The translations under genes were made by a program, and so were the position numbers. From Actinotalea soli (GTDB lineage: Bacteria; Actinomycetota; Actinomycetes; Actinomycetales; Cellulomonadaceae), in NCBI RefSeq assembly GCF_017565425.1, contig NZ_JAGEMK010000002.1, positions 372,001 to 436,000 on the forward strand: DNA of 64,000 bases. The letters are read 5' to 3'. The notes below the pieces were generated by a model, which was given only the letters and a program-made list of their open reading frames with translations, searched no databases and had not been told where the DNA came from. Every line of letters begins with the position of its first letter. The stretch's first letter is position 1. Positions 50,834-58,863 of the stretch are shown here, piece after piece.

Positions 50834-51318
50834 GCTCCCTCCCCGAGCTCGATGCCGCCGAGGACGGTGCTGGTCGTCGCGCTGGGGTCCCCGAGGTCCC
50901 CGACGGGCCGGGTCGCGGTGATGCTGAGGGCGTGGCGGTCGGTGACCGCGAGGACCTGGGTGATCTCCACCGGCAGCGTTCCCTGCGTCGCGCTCACGAT
51001 CAGCCGCCGGCTGCCGAGGGCTCGGGGCAGGGGGAGCACGTCGTAGGCGATCGGCAGGCTGCCCGGGTCGAGGGTGGCAGCGGCGAGGGCGGCGTGGCCG
51101 AGGGCGTGCACGTCGGTGCTGGTCCCGTCGGCGTGGGGGTGGGCCGTCACCACGACGCTCGCGCGCATCTCGGTGCCGTTCCGCGCCGCCTGTCGGGGTG
51201 GGCCCGCGAGGGCGAGGGTGCAGCCGGGTGCGTCGACCTGCTCCCAGCCAGGCGGGACGGGCAGCGTCACGCCCGTCGTCGGGCAGGTCACGGTCGGCAT
51301 CGCTGTGGTGGTGGTCAT
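50830..51318 (-). CDS. PsbP/LpqN-like small protein in the WXG operon
   Basis: The 162-residue protein has a beta-rich domain resembling the Mog1/PsbP fold of LpqN/LpqT-type proteins: TGVTLPVPPGWEQVDA, then MRASVVVTAHPHADG, the TQGTLPVEITQVLAVTDR strand pair and STVLGGIEL. Unlike LpqN it has no signal peptide or lipobox, so it should stay in the cytosol. Relatives of this fold occur repeatedly in actinobacterial type VII clusters. GGAGG lies five bases before the ATG; both ends overlap neighbours by four bases. The role is unknown; it may be a chaperone or dedicated partner of a secreted protein. Confidence 0.65.
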   Translation of the reverse strand: MTTTTAMPTVTCPTTGVTLPVPPGWEQVDAPGCTLALAGPPRQAARNGTEMRASVVVTAHPHADGTSTDVHALGHAALAAATLDPGSLPIAYDVLPLPRALGSRRLIVSATQGTLPVEITQVLAVTDRHALSITATRPVGDLGDPSATTSTVLGGIELGEGA

Positions 51319-51686
51319 GGGGCCTCCGGGGGTGGGGGGAGTGACGGGCGGCGGGCCTCCTTCATCCAGGCGGGGCGGAGGAAGGGCGGCATCCAGAAGA
51401 GCCCGAGCACGCCGACGGACATCACCGCGACGGTCGAGGCGTGCAGCACCGCGAGGGTGCCGAACATCACGGCGACCGCCCCTGCGGCCCACGGCTCCTC
51501 GATCCCGAGGACCAGGGGGGCCGAGAGGGGGATGAGGAGGCCACCGCCGATCCAGGCGAAGGAGAGGGACTCGTAGCGATGGATCTGCACGTGGCGCATC
51601 AGGAAGCGCAGGCGCCCGGCGTAGTGGCCCAGCCCCAGGCCCAGCATCCCGAAGGCAAAGGCGTAGGCAAGGATCATCCGGAGCAT
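51315..51686 (-). CDS. Small membrane protein, candidate immunity protein
   Basis: The 123-residue protein has three or four spans: residues about 2-20 (MILAYAFAFGMLGLGLGHYA), 42-58, 66-86 (WAAGAVAVMFGTLAVLHAST) and 88-104. A Pro-rich cytosolic tail follows. It lies immediately downstream of the glycine-zipper WXG protein, where known membrane-active type VII toxins carry a small membrane immunity protein. That role is inferred from position and topology only. GGGAGG lies five bases before the ATG. The gene overlaps the next by four bases. Confidence 0.6.
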   Translation of the reverse strand: MLRMILAYAFAFGMLGLGLGHYAGRLRFLMRHVQIHRYESLSFAWIGGGLLIPLSAPLVLGIEEPWAAGAVAVMFGTLAVLHASTVAVMSVGVLGLFWMPPFLRPAWMKEARRPSLPPPPEAP

Positions 51687-51731
51687 GAAGACCTCCCTCG
51701 TGAGGACGCGAGGGCGGGCAGCATGTCGCCA

Positions 51732-52958
51732 TCATCGCGGAGGTGCATCGCCAGCGAGGATCTCGCGGCCTTGGGCGGTTGCCTCCGCGGCCAGCCGACC
51801 TCCGACGAAAGCCCCGATGGCAGCCCCGATCAGTGCTCCCCCCACCGTGCCGACCACGGGGATGGGGAAGAACGAGCCCGCCGCAGCGCCGAGCTTGGCA
51901 CCGACCCAGGCCCCTCCAGCCGTGGCCCCGCCCTCGACCGCGGCTGTCGTCGTCGCGCTGAGCACCCGTTGGTCCTCGGTCCATCCGGGGTGGGCCAACC
52001 GGTCCTCCTCCCACTGCCTCGCGTAGGCGTCATAGACCGTGAGGCCGGTCCCAGCGGCCCCCAGCGAGCGACCGCCCACACGCGCCCAGGTCGGAGGACG
52101 GCCCAGGCCGGCGTCGGTCACGAGAGTCGGTCGGTCGAGGCGGTGGAACGTCGGCCCCTGGGAGGCCTCCTTGAGCTGGAGGACCGCCGGGTCGGCCGAG
52201 GAGTACTGCGGCAGGAAGAGCCCGGACCGGTGCTGGACGAGCGGGATGCCGAGCTCGGTGGTCACCGCGGGCCGCGGGACGATCGAGATCATGGGGGCGT
52301 CGGCCCTCGGGACCAGGAGCGGGAAGCGCCGATACCGCGCGAGGGCGTCCTTCGAGGGCTGGAGCACGAAGGCCCCGAACACGTCGGACCGCACCACCCC
52401 CGCAGCGAGCGAGGTCCCCCCGTCGGGCAACAGCTCGGCCACCGAGGGCAACCGGGCCTGCTCCGCCGAGCGGAGGGCCTCGACGAGCTCCTGCCGCGCC
52501 ACCTCGAGGTCGCCCCGAGCCCGGTCGACCTCGGCCCGGGTGACCGCGTGCGCGGCCTCGAGCAGCGTCGCGACCGCTGGCCCGCCGACGAGCTGGGCCC
52601 CGACGGTGACCGGTGCCGCAGCAGGGGCCAGCACGGCGCTCGCGGTCACGGTGAGGCCCGCCGCCGCGGCCGCGTCGCGGGCACCGTCGATCGCGGCACG
52701 AGCGCACCGGGCCGCGTCGCCGAAGGTCTCGATCGCGCTCGCGGAGCTCTCGCACCAGGCGGCGGCCGAGTCGAGGTGGGTCACGACCGTGGCCATGCGG
52801 CTGCGGTAGGCGTCACCTGCGTCACCGTCCCACTCGGTCTGCCGGGCGGTGGCGACCACGGTGCCCGCCCCCTCGAGCTCGCCGGCGAGGGCGTGCAGCT
52901 CCTCGGCGGCCGCCGAGCAGCCCGGGAGGTCCACCTCGAGGACCGTGGAGATGCTCAT
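51732..52958 (-). CDS. WXG-headed protein with glycine-zipper C-terminus, putative type VII effector
   Basis: The 408-residue protein begins with a helical hairpin of WXG100 type: LHALAGELEGAGTVVATARQ, the turn EWDGDAGDAYRSRM (W-x-G), and a second helix to about residue 85. A long mainly helical, Ala/Val-rich middle follows. The C-terminus (about 338-395) is a classic glycine zipper: EGGATAGGAWVGAKLGAAAG, then VGTVGGALIGAAIGAFVGG. This can insert into membranes as an oligomer and is seen in membrane-disrupting type VII effectors. There is no signal peptide, as expected. The ATG overlaps the stop of the upstream WXG-like gene (ATGA). Toxic function is inferred. Confidence 0.65.
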   Translation of the reverse strand: MSISTVLEVDLPGCSAAAEELHALAGELEGAGTVVATARQTEWDGDAGDAYRSRMATVVTHLDSAAAWCESSASAIETFGDAARCARAAIDGARDAAAAAGLTVTASAVLAPAAAPVTVGAQLVGGPAVATLLEAAHAVTRAEVDRARGDLEVARQELVEALRSAEQARLPSVAELLPDGGTSLAAGVVRSDVFGAFVLQPSKDALARYRRFPLLVPRADAPMISIVPRPAVTTELGIPLVQHRSGLFLPQYSSADPAVLQLKEASQGPTFHRLDRPTLVTDAGLGRPPTWARVGGRSLGAAGTGLTVYDAYARQWEEDRLAHPGWTEDQRVLSATTTAAVEGGATAGGAWVGAKLGAAAGSFFPIPVVGTVGGALIGAAIGAFVGGRLAAEATAQGREILAGDAPPR

Positions 52959-53275
52959 GCCACGCTCATGCGGTGCGAGGAGGCCGTCACCTGGCCCTGC
53001 TCGAGGTCGAGCAGGCGGGTCCAGACGCTCGTGTCGGTCTCTGAGTAGGCGGCCCGGGTCTGCTGCAGCTTCTCGACCGTCCCCTCGAGGACGGCGACGA
53101 GGGTTCGGCCTTCCTCGCGGTGCAGTCCGAGGAGGGTCGCGATCTCCTCGCTCCCGACCCCGCTGATGGTGGGCCCCGCGTCGCTGATGCCCCCGCGCAG
53201 GGTGTCCGCCCCCGTGGCCACGCGGTCCTCGACCCGCCGGAGCTCGTCGGCGCTGACCGCCATCTCGTGATCCAC
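52955..53275 (-). CDS. WXG100-like small helical protein
   Basis: The 106-residue protein is two long helices separated by a short turn (residues about 5-45 and 50-90), a size and shape typical of WXG100/ESX-like proteins. It lacks the exact W-x-G; a Gly-rich SGVGSEEIATLLG turn is present instead, and a Trp (VWTRLL) lies in the second helix. Such proteins are secreted as dimers or act as partners of larger effectors. GTG at 53275 has GGGGGA four bases upstream; ATG at 53263 is an alternative. It is the first gene of the minus-strand operon, which starts 256 bp from the divergent giant membrane-protein gene. Confidence 0.6.
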   Translation of the reverse strand: MDHEMAVSADELRRVEDRVATGADTLRGGISDAGPTISGVGSEEIATLLGLHREEGRTLVAVLEGTVEKLQQTRAAYSETDTSVWTRLLDLEQGQVTASSHRMSVA

Positions 53276-53531
53276 GTGGTCCCCCTGCTCGTCGTTGGCC
53301 GTCTGGTCTGACGGAGACCGAAGCTAGCCAGGGGGTGAGGGGGCCGTGGGGCGGGACCGCATACCTGTGGAGGACGGCCGCGAAGAGCGGCCTGTGGACG
53401 GTGGGCACGGGCCCGCCCGTCACGATCGGGATGGCCCTCGGCGGGCTCGCCGGCCGAGGTCGTCGTGGTCCTGCGCCCCGCTCGTGGTCCGGGTAGGCCA
53501 GGATGGCGCCCAGCCGACCGCAGGAGGGCAC

Positions 53532-56500
53532 GTGCAGGGACGATGGAACGCCGGGTGGTATCCCGATCCGCACCGCATCACCGCCATGCGCTGGTGGGAC
53601 GGTGCGCAGTGGACCCCCTGGGAGTCGGACGGCGCCCGTGTCTGGGACGGTCGCCCTCCGGCCTTCGGCCCTCAGCACCTGGAGAGCCTGCGCTTCGTCC
53701 GGGACACCTACCTGCCCGAGGCCCGACGACGCGGCGCAGCCACCGACGCGGTCGTGCACGCCCTGGCGCGGTTCACCGACGAGCTGGCGACCGAAGCGCG
53801 ACACGGAGGGGAGCACGCCGCCGCCCCGATGGCCGCCCCGGCCGCCCCCGCCCCTCCGAGCCCCACCACTCCGAGCCTTGCCACTCCCACGGCTCCGCCC
53901 ACCGCAGACCCGTCGACCACGCAGGCCCAGCCCGCGTTCGCTCCGCCGACCCCTCCGGCCCAGCCCACGGCGCCGGCCCAGCCCTCGCACGCCCAGCAGC
54001 CCCAAGCCCAGGCGCCAGCCCCGTCGCTGCCCCTCCCGGGTACGGTCGCGCCCGCTGCCTCCGGTGCTGCTCCCGCCCCAGCCCAGGCCCTCCCGCCTGT
54101 GCCCGCCGGGCGGGGTCCCGCCCTGCCGCTCGCACCGCGCCCACCGGCCGAGCCGGGCCCGGCGGCGCGCTGGTGGGCGACGGTCCGTCGGCGCCTGGAC
54201 CTCGACCTCACGGTGCACGGCCTCGCCTACCTCGGGGTGCTGCTGCTCTTCGTCGGGGTGTTCGGGTTGGTGGCTTTCGCCTTCGGTGACGTCGCTCCGA
54301 CCATCCGACCCGTGGCCGAGCTCGCGGTCGCCGTCGTGCCCTTCGTGGCGGCCTGGTTGCTGGGACGCAGCGGGGCGACCTTCGTCGCGCGGGCCATGGT
54401 GGCTCTGGGTGGGTTGCTGCTCGCCCTCATGCTGGTGACCTCCATGGTCGACGGCGCCCCGTTCCCGCCCGACCTCCACGGCGCAGCTCTGCCGATCGGT
54501 GCAGGCCTGGGCATCGCAGCCCTGGCCCTGGTCTACGTGCTGCTCGCCCGGCGCTGGCCCACCACGGCCCTGGTCGCCGTCGTCGCCCCGGTGCTGTGGC
54601 TTGCGGCCGCGATGGGAGCCGTCGGCCTCGGGCGCCCGGTGCCCGCAGGGGAGGACGTCGCCGTCCCCGGGGCCGCACAGATCGCGGTCGTCACCCTCAC
54701 CGCCCTCGCGACGACGTTGCTCGGACGGGCCTGGGCTGCGCGCGACGGCCTGCGGGGTCGGCTGGGTCAGGGGGCGCTGACCGCTGCCCTGCCCGGGGCC
54801 GTGGTGGTGGGCGTGCTCGCGGTCGTCGCGGGTCTGGTCGAGGGCTGGCCGGTGCTGCCCTTCGTGGTGACGGTGCTCGCCCTGGCGCTGGTGCTGCGGG
54901 CCTCGGGACGCATCGCCGCGGCCTCGGCAGACCTGGTGCTCGTGCTCGCCTGGCTCGTGGTCGTGCTGCGGCTGCTCGCGACCGAGGCGGGGACGCCGTT
55001 GCTCTCCGCCGAGCACCCCTCCGCGGCCGGCCCGGCACTGCTGCCGGTGCTGCTGCCCGGGGTGCTCGTGGTCGGCGTGGTCCTGGCGGAACGTCTGCTG
55101 GTCCGCGGTCAGGGCCCCGGGCGCGTGGTGCTCGCCTGGGCCCTGCCCACGGTGGCGCTGCTCGCCGTGGCCGACGGGTGGTGGGCCGTCGGGGCGATCG
55201 CCCTCCTCGCAGGGTGGGCGACCTGGCGTCGCACCGAGGCCACGGTGGTGCGCGGGCTCGGTGGTGGTCTCGACGTCGCTGCGGCTGGTGCCCCGCTGCT
55301 CGCCCTCGCGGCCGTGGCGGACCTGCTCGACGGACCCGCGACGCTGCTGGTCGCCGCGGGCCTGGTCCTGGCGGCCACCCCTCTGGCCCGCGGCTGGCTC
55401 CGGCGACCCGGCGGACCGGACCTGTGGATCTGGTGGTGGGGGGCCGTCGGCGGGATGACGCTGCTGGCGACCGTGGCGGGGACCGCGGACGGCTGGCTCA
55501 CCGAGGGGGAGTGGTGGCCGCGGGCCGCCGTCCCCGTCGTGGTGCTCCTGCTCCTCGGGGCGCTCGTCGCCGGCCCGCTCCCGCGGGTCTGGACCGTCGG
55601 GGTGGCCACCCCGGTCGTGTGGTGGGGGTGGCTCACCGCTGCCGCGGCCCTCGAGGTCGACGTCGTGGTCCGCGCCGGGGTGCTCGCGGTGCTGGGCCTG
55701 CTCGCCGTGGTCCTGGGCAACCGGCGCGTCCCCCCGGGGGCCGAGGTCCGCTCCTCCGCGAGCCGCGCGCGCGGGGCCCTGGGCCTCGCGGGCCACGTGA
55801 CTGCCGTGGTGGCCGCGCTGGTCGCCCTCGACCCGGCGCCCCCCGCCCGCCTCCCGCACCTCTTCGACGAACCCGCCTTCCTGGTCGCCCTCACCGCGAC
55901 CGCGCTGGCCGCCACCGCGGGCTGGCTCGTGACAGCCCTCGCCTCGGACCGACCGGCCGTCGGGGCGCCCGGAGAGATCCCGACCACCGGCGGCTCGCCC
56001 GTGGTCAGGCTGCTCGACGCTCTGGGCGCTGCCGGACGGCACGGCCCCTGGGCCCTGGCCCTGGCGAGCGCGGTGACCTCCACGGTGCTCGCCGCGCACG
56101 TGACCGGCGTCCTCCCGGTGGAGCACCCGTGGTGGTCCGTGCTGCCCGCCGGGGCCGGCCTGGTGCTGGCCGCGCTGACGCGGGTGATCCGCGCAGGCCG
56201 CGTGGTCCCGCTGCTGCCGTGGTTCGGCTACGGCCTGGTGCTGCTGGCCGTTGCGACCTCGGTCTGGGGGGCGCCGCAGGCGGTCACCCTCGCGGCGGTG
56301 ATCGCGCAGGCCCTGCTCACCCGACGGCGGCACCCGGTGCTGACCTGGACGGCCTGGACCGTGGTCACGCCGCTCGTCCTCGTCGTCCTGCTCCTCACCC
56401 CGCAGGACCAGGTCGCCGGGGGGACTCTCCTGGCCGCGACCTTCGTCGGCACAGGTGGCCTGCTCGCCCTGGGTGCCTTCCTCGCCGACCGCGCCCGGCC

Positions 56501-58457
56501 CAGGGACCCCCGCCTGCTGCCGCGCCGTGCCGCGGCCCTGCCCCCTGCCTTGGTGGGTGCGGTGCAGGTGTCCTTCGGGGTGCTCGTCGCCCTGGGCTCG
56601 AGCCGGTCCTGGAGCGCCGGGCTCGTGATCGCCGGTGCTGCCCTCGTCGTCGCGGGGGTGTCCGCGCTGACCGGCGTCGGCACCATCGGGATGATCGCCG
56701 TGCTGCTCGCCTGGCTCGCCACCGGCGGGCTGCTGGGCGCCGACCACCCGGGGGCCTGGCTGCACGTCGCCACCGTCCTCGCCATGGCGGGCGCGGCGCA
56801 GCTGATCGCCCGCCGCTGGCCCCGCCCCGCGACCACCCCACCCGCAACCACCCCACCCGCAACACCCACCCCACCCGCAACACCCACCCGACGCTGGGCG
56901 CGGTGGGACGTGCCCCTTGCCGCCGGTGCCGTGCTGCCCGCCGTCGTCGCCCTCGCGGAGGCCGAGCCCGGGGAGCGGGTCCTCGTCCGCCTGGTCATCG
57001 GCGCCACCGTGGTCGCCGCGGCCGTCAGCCTGCGCCGACGTCGAGGGCTGAGCGAGGTGCTCGGCTGGGCCGGCACCGCACTGGTCCTCAGCGCGACGGT
57101 CGACGCCGGCCCGTGGTGGACCGTGCTGGCCCTGGTCGCCCTCGCGGCCGCGCACACCGCGCTCGCCGTCGTGCGGGAGCACGGGACCACCCGTCGGGTG
57201 CGGCAGTGGATCGGCGCTGTCGCCGCGGCCGCCGCCTGGGGCGTCGTGCCCACCGCGGCGGACTGGTCGACCCAGCTCGCCTCGGAGGCGACCGCCGTCG
57301 CGGGGGCCGCGGGCCTGCTCGCCCTGGCGCTCGCGGTCCAGGCCCTGGGCCGCGGTCGGTCATGGCTGCTCCCGTGGGGAACCGTGGCCGCGGTGCTGAG
57401 CGTGGGGGCCGCCGTCGGCGCGACCTCACCGGCGTCCACCGCCCTCGGGTCCGTGGTCCTCGGGTCGACCACGCAGCCCTCGGGGGCCGATCTGCTCGTC
57501 GAGGCGCCGATGGGTGAGGCCGTCGTCCTCGGCTGGTGGCACGTCCTCGCCTGGGCCCTGCTGACCGTCACCGCCGTGGTGCTCGTGCGGGTGGGGCCGT
57601 GGACGTGGTGGCGCGAGGTCGCCGCGGCCACCGCCACCGCCGGTCTGCTCGCCGGGCTGGCGGCCGCGCAGGCCCCGGGCGGTACGCGGGTCCTGGTGCT
57701 CGTCGGGGTCAGCGTCGCCGCGGCGGTCGCCACCGTCCTGCTGCGTCGCGCGGGCTCGGCGTGGGGCCGCTCCGCCTCCGCCCTGGGCATCGCGACAGTG
57801 GCTCTCGCCCTGCTCGCCCTGCCCTCGGTCGGGGACGTGATCCTCGGCGCAGCCGTCCTCGCGGCCGCCGCGGTCCAGGCTGCTGCCCTCGGCGTGGCCT
57901 GGCGGGTGCTCGGGCTGCGCATGGCCGCCCCCGTGATCGCCTGGATCGCGTGGGCCGTGTACGCAGCGCAGTCCGTGGGCACGAGCCCCGTCTGGTTCAC
58001 CGTCCCTGTCGGGCTGGCCCTGCTGGTCGTCGTCGCGGTCTGGCGGGCCGACCGGCGCGACCGCGACCAGCCCGTGGTCGACGGCGGCATCGCCTGGCTC
58101 GAGCTCGCCGGCATGGCGTTCCTCGTCGTCTCCTCCTTCGTGTCAGCCCTGACGGACTCGGTGGTGCACGCTCTGGTCGCCGCGGCGATCGGCGTCGCCC
58201 TCGCCCTGTGGGGGGTCGCCACCCGTGTCCGACGGCGGTTGGTCACCGGCGCGATGGTGGTGCTCGCGGGCCTCGCCCTCGCGGTGGTCGTGCCGTTGGT
58301 CGCGCTGCTGCCCGGCGTCGGGCAGGCAGGCATGTGGGTGCTCGTGGCAGTGCTCGGCCTGGCCGTGGTGCTCGCGGCGACCTTCCTCGAGCGCGGCCGG
58401 ACGACGGCGCGGCTCGGGAGGCAGCGCCTGGAGGAGGCGACACGGGGCTGGGAGTGA
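53532..58457 (+). CDS. Giant polytopic membrane protein with DUF2510 head
   Basis: The 1641-residue protein starts with a DUF2510 module (WNAGWYPDPHR, then MRWWDGAQWTPW), found at the N-terminus of many actinobacterial membrane proteins. A helical region and a Pro/Ala/Gln-rich linker of about 130 residues follow. From residue about 225 to the end it is a series of roughly 40 hydrophobic helices with short loops, one of them containing tandem Pro/Ala/Thr repeats near residue 1110. No transporter signature is recognised. AGGAGG lies five bases before the GTG. It leads a plus-strand operon with WXG-like and hydrolase genes, so it may be a membrane component of that system; that is inference. Confidence 0.8.
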   Translation: MQGRWNAGWYPDPHRITAMRWWDGAQWTPWESDGARVWDGRPPAFGPQHLESLRFVRDTYLPEARRRGAATDAVVHALARFTDELATEARHGGEHAAAPMAAPAAPAPPSPTTPSLATPTAPPTADPSTTQAQPAFAPPTPPAQPTAPAQPSHAQQPQAQAPAPSLPLPGTVAPAASGAAPAPAQALPPVPAGRGPALPLAPRPPAEPGPAARWWATVRRRLDLDLTVHGLAYLGVLLLFVGVFGLVAFAFGDVAPTIRPVAELAVAVVPFVAAWLLGRSGATFVARAMVALGGLLLALMLVTSMVDGAPFPPDLHGAALPIGAGLGIAALALVYVLLARRWPTTALVAVVAPVLWLAAAMGAVGLGRPVPAGEDVAVPGAAQIAVVTLTALATTLLGRAWAARDGLRGRLGQGALTAALPGAVVVGVLAVVAGLVEGWPVLPFVVTVLALALVLRASGRIAAASADLVLVLAWLVVVLRLLATEAGTPLLSAEHPSAAGPALLPVLLPGVLVVGVVLAERLLVRGQGPGRVVLAWALPTVALLAVADGWWAVGAIALLAGWATWRRTEATVVRGLGGGLDVAAAGAPLLALAAVADLLDGPATLLVAAGLVLAATPLARGWLRRPGGPDLWIWWWGAVGGMTLLATVAGTADGWLTEGEWWPRAAVPVVVLLLLGALVAGPLPRVWTVGVATPVVWWGWLTAAAALEVDVVVRAGVLAVLGLLAVVLGNRRVPPGAEVRSSASRARGALGLAGHVTAVVAALVALDPAPPARLPHLFDEPAFLVALTATALAATAGWLVTALASDRPAVGAPGEIPTTGGSPVVRLLDALGAAGRHGPWALALASAVTSTVLAAHVTGVLPVEHPWWSVLPAGAGLVLAALTRVIRAGRVVPLLPWFGYGLVLLAVATSVWGAPQAVTLAAVIAQALLTRRRHPVLTWTAWTVVTPLVLVVLLLTPQDQVAGGTLLAATFVGTGGLLALGAFLADRARPRDPRLLPRRAAALPPALVGAVQVSFGVLVALGSSRSWSAGLVIAGAALVVAGVSALTGVGTIGMIAVLLAWLATGGLLGADHPGAWLHVATVLAMAGAAQLIARRWPRPATTPPATTPPATPTPPATPTRRWARWDVPLAAGAVLPAVVALAEAEPGERVLVRLVIGATVVAAAVSLRRRRGLSEVLGWAGTALVLSATVDAGPWWTVLALVALAAAHTALAVVREHGTTRRVRQWIGAVAAAAAWGVVPTAADWSTQLASEATAVAGAAGLLALALAVQALGRGRSWLLPWGTVAAVLSVGAAVGATSPASTALGSVVLGSTTQPSGADLLVEAPMGEAVVLGWWHVLAWALLTVTAVVLVRVGPWTWWREVAAATATAGLLAGLAAAQAPGGTRVLVLVGVSVAAAVATVLLRRAGSAWGRSASALGIATVALALLALPSVGDVILGAAVLAAAAVQAAALGVAWRVLGLRMAAPVIAWIAWAVYAAQSVGTSPVWFTVPVGLALLVVVAVWRADRRDRDQPVVDGGIAWLELAGMAFLVVSSFVSALTDSVVHALVAAAIGVALALWGVATRVRRRLVTGAMVVLAGLALAVVVPLVALLPGVGQAGMWVLVAVLGLAVVLAATFLERGRTTARLGRQRLEEATRGWE

Positions 58458-58542
58458 GGGTCCGTCTGGACGACGACGCCGGGGCCCTGGCACGATCAGC
58501 CGGTCGTCACGCGGGGGGCTGACGACGGACGAGGGGGCGAAC

Positions 58543-58863
58543 GTGGGGGACCGGGTCGAGATCGACGGGGGCGACGTCCGCGACGCAGCCCGCCAGGCCG
58601 ACCAGGGGGCGGAGGCTGTTGCTGCGGTCCCCCATCACCGCGAGGCGACGTCCCTCGCGGCGGCCCTGCCCGGGTCGACCAGCGCGGCCAGCGCGCGTCG
58701 GCTCTCCTCGGTGTGGTCGGCTGCCGCCGAGGCCTGGGTGGCGGACGCACGCGCCTACGCCCAGAACCTCCAGGCGTCCGCCGACGCCCTGGCCGCCACG
58801 GACCAGCGCAGCGGCGCGAGCCTCTCCCGTCTCACCTCGCGGTTGGGCAGCACGCCCCGATGA
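58543..58863 (+). CDS. Second small helical protein, WXG100-like or type VII chaperone
   Basis: The 106-residue product is predicted to be two helices (DVRDAARQADQGAEAVAAVP and LSSVWSAAAEAWVADARAYA), the second with Trp residues in the V-W/A-W register, then a Ser/Arg-rich end. It resembles ESX-1 secretion-associated small proteins in size and composition without a clear W-x-G. GTG has GAGGGGG just upstream. Its stop overlaps the start of the DUF1023 hydrolase gene (ATGA), so it is probably a dedicated partner of that protein. It mirrors the position of the WXG-like gene on the other strand. Confidence 0.55.
   Translation: MGDRVEIDGGDVRDAARQADQGAEAVAAVPHHREATSLAAALPGSTSAASARRLSSVWSAAAEAWVADARAYAQNLQASADALAATDQRSGASLSRLTSRLGSTPR

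Noticed and set aside
51732-57182. Long minus-strand open frame covering the giant membrane-protein gene, continuous with the WXG gene
   Set aside because: The part beyond 52958 is antisense to the 1641-residue protein and has low-complexity His/Gly/Gln-rich sequence. The real WXG gene starts at the ATG that overlaps its upstream neighbour.
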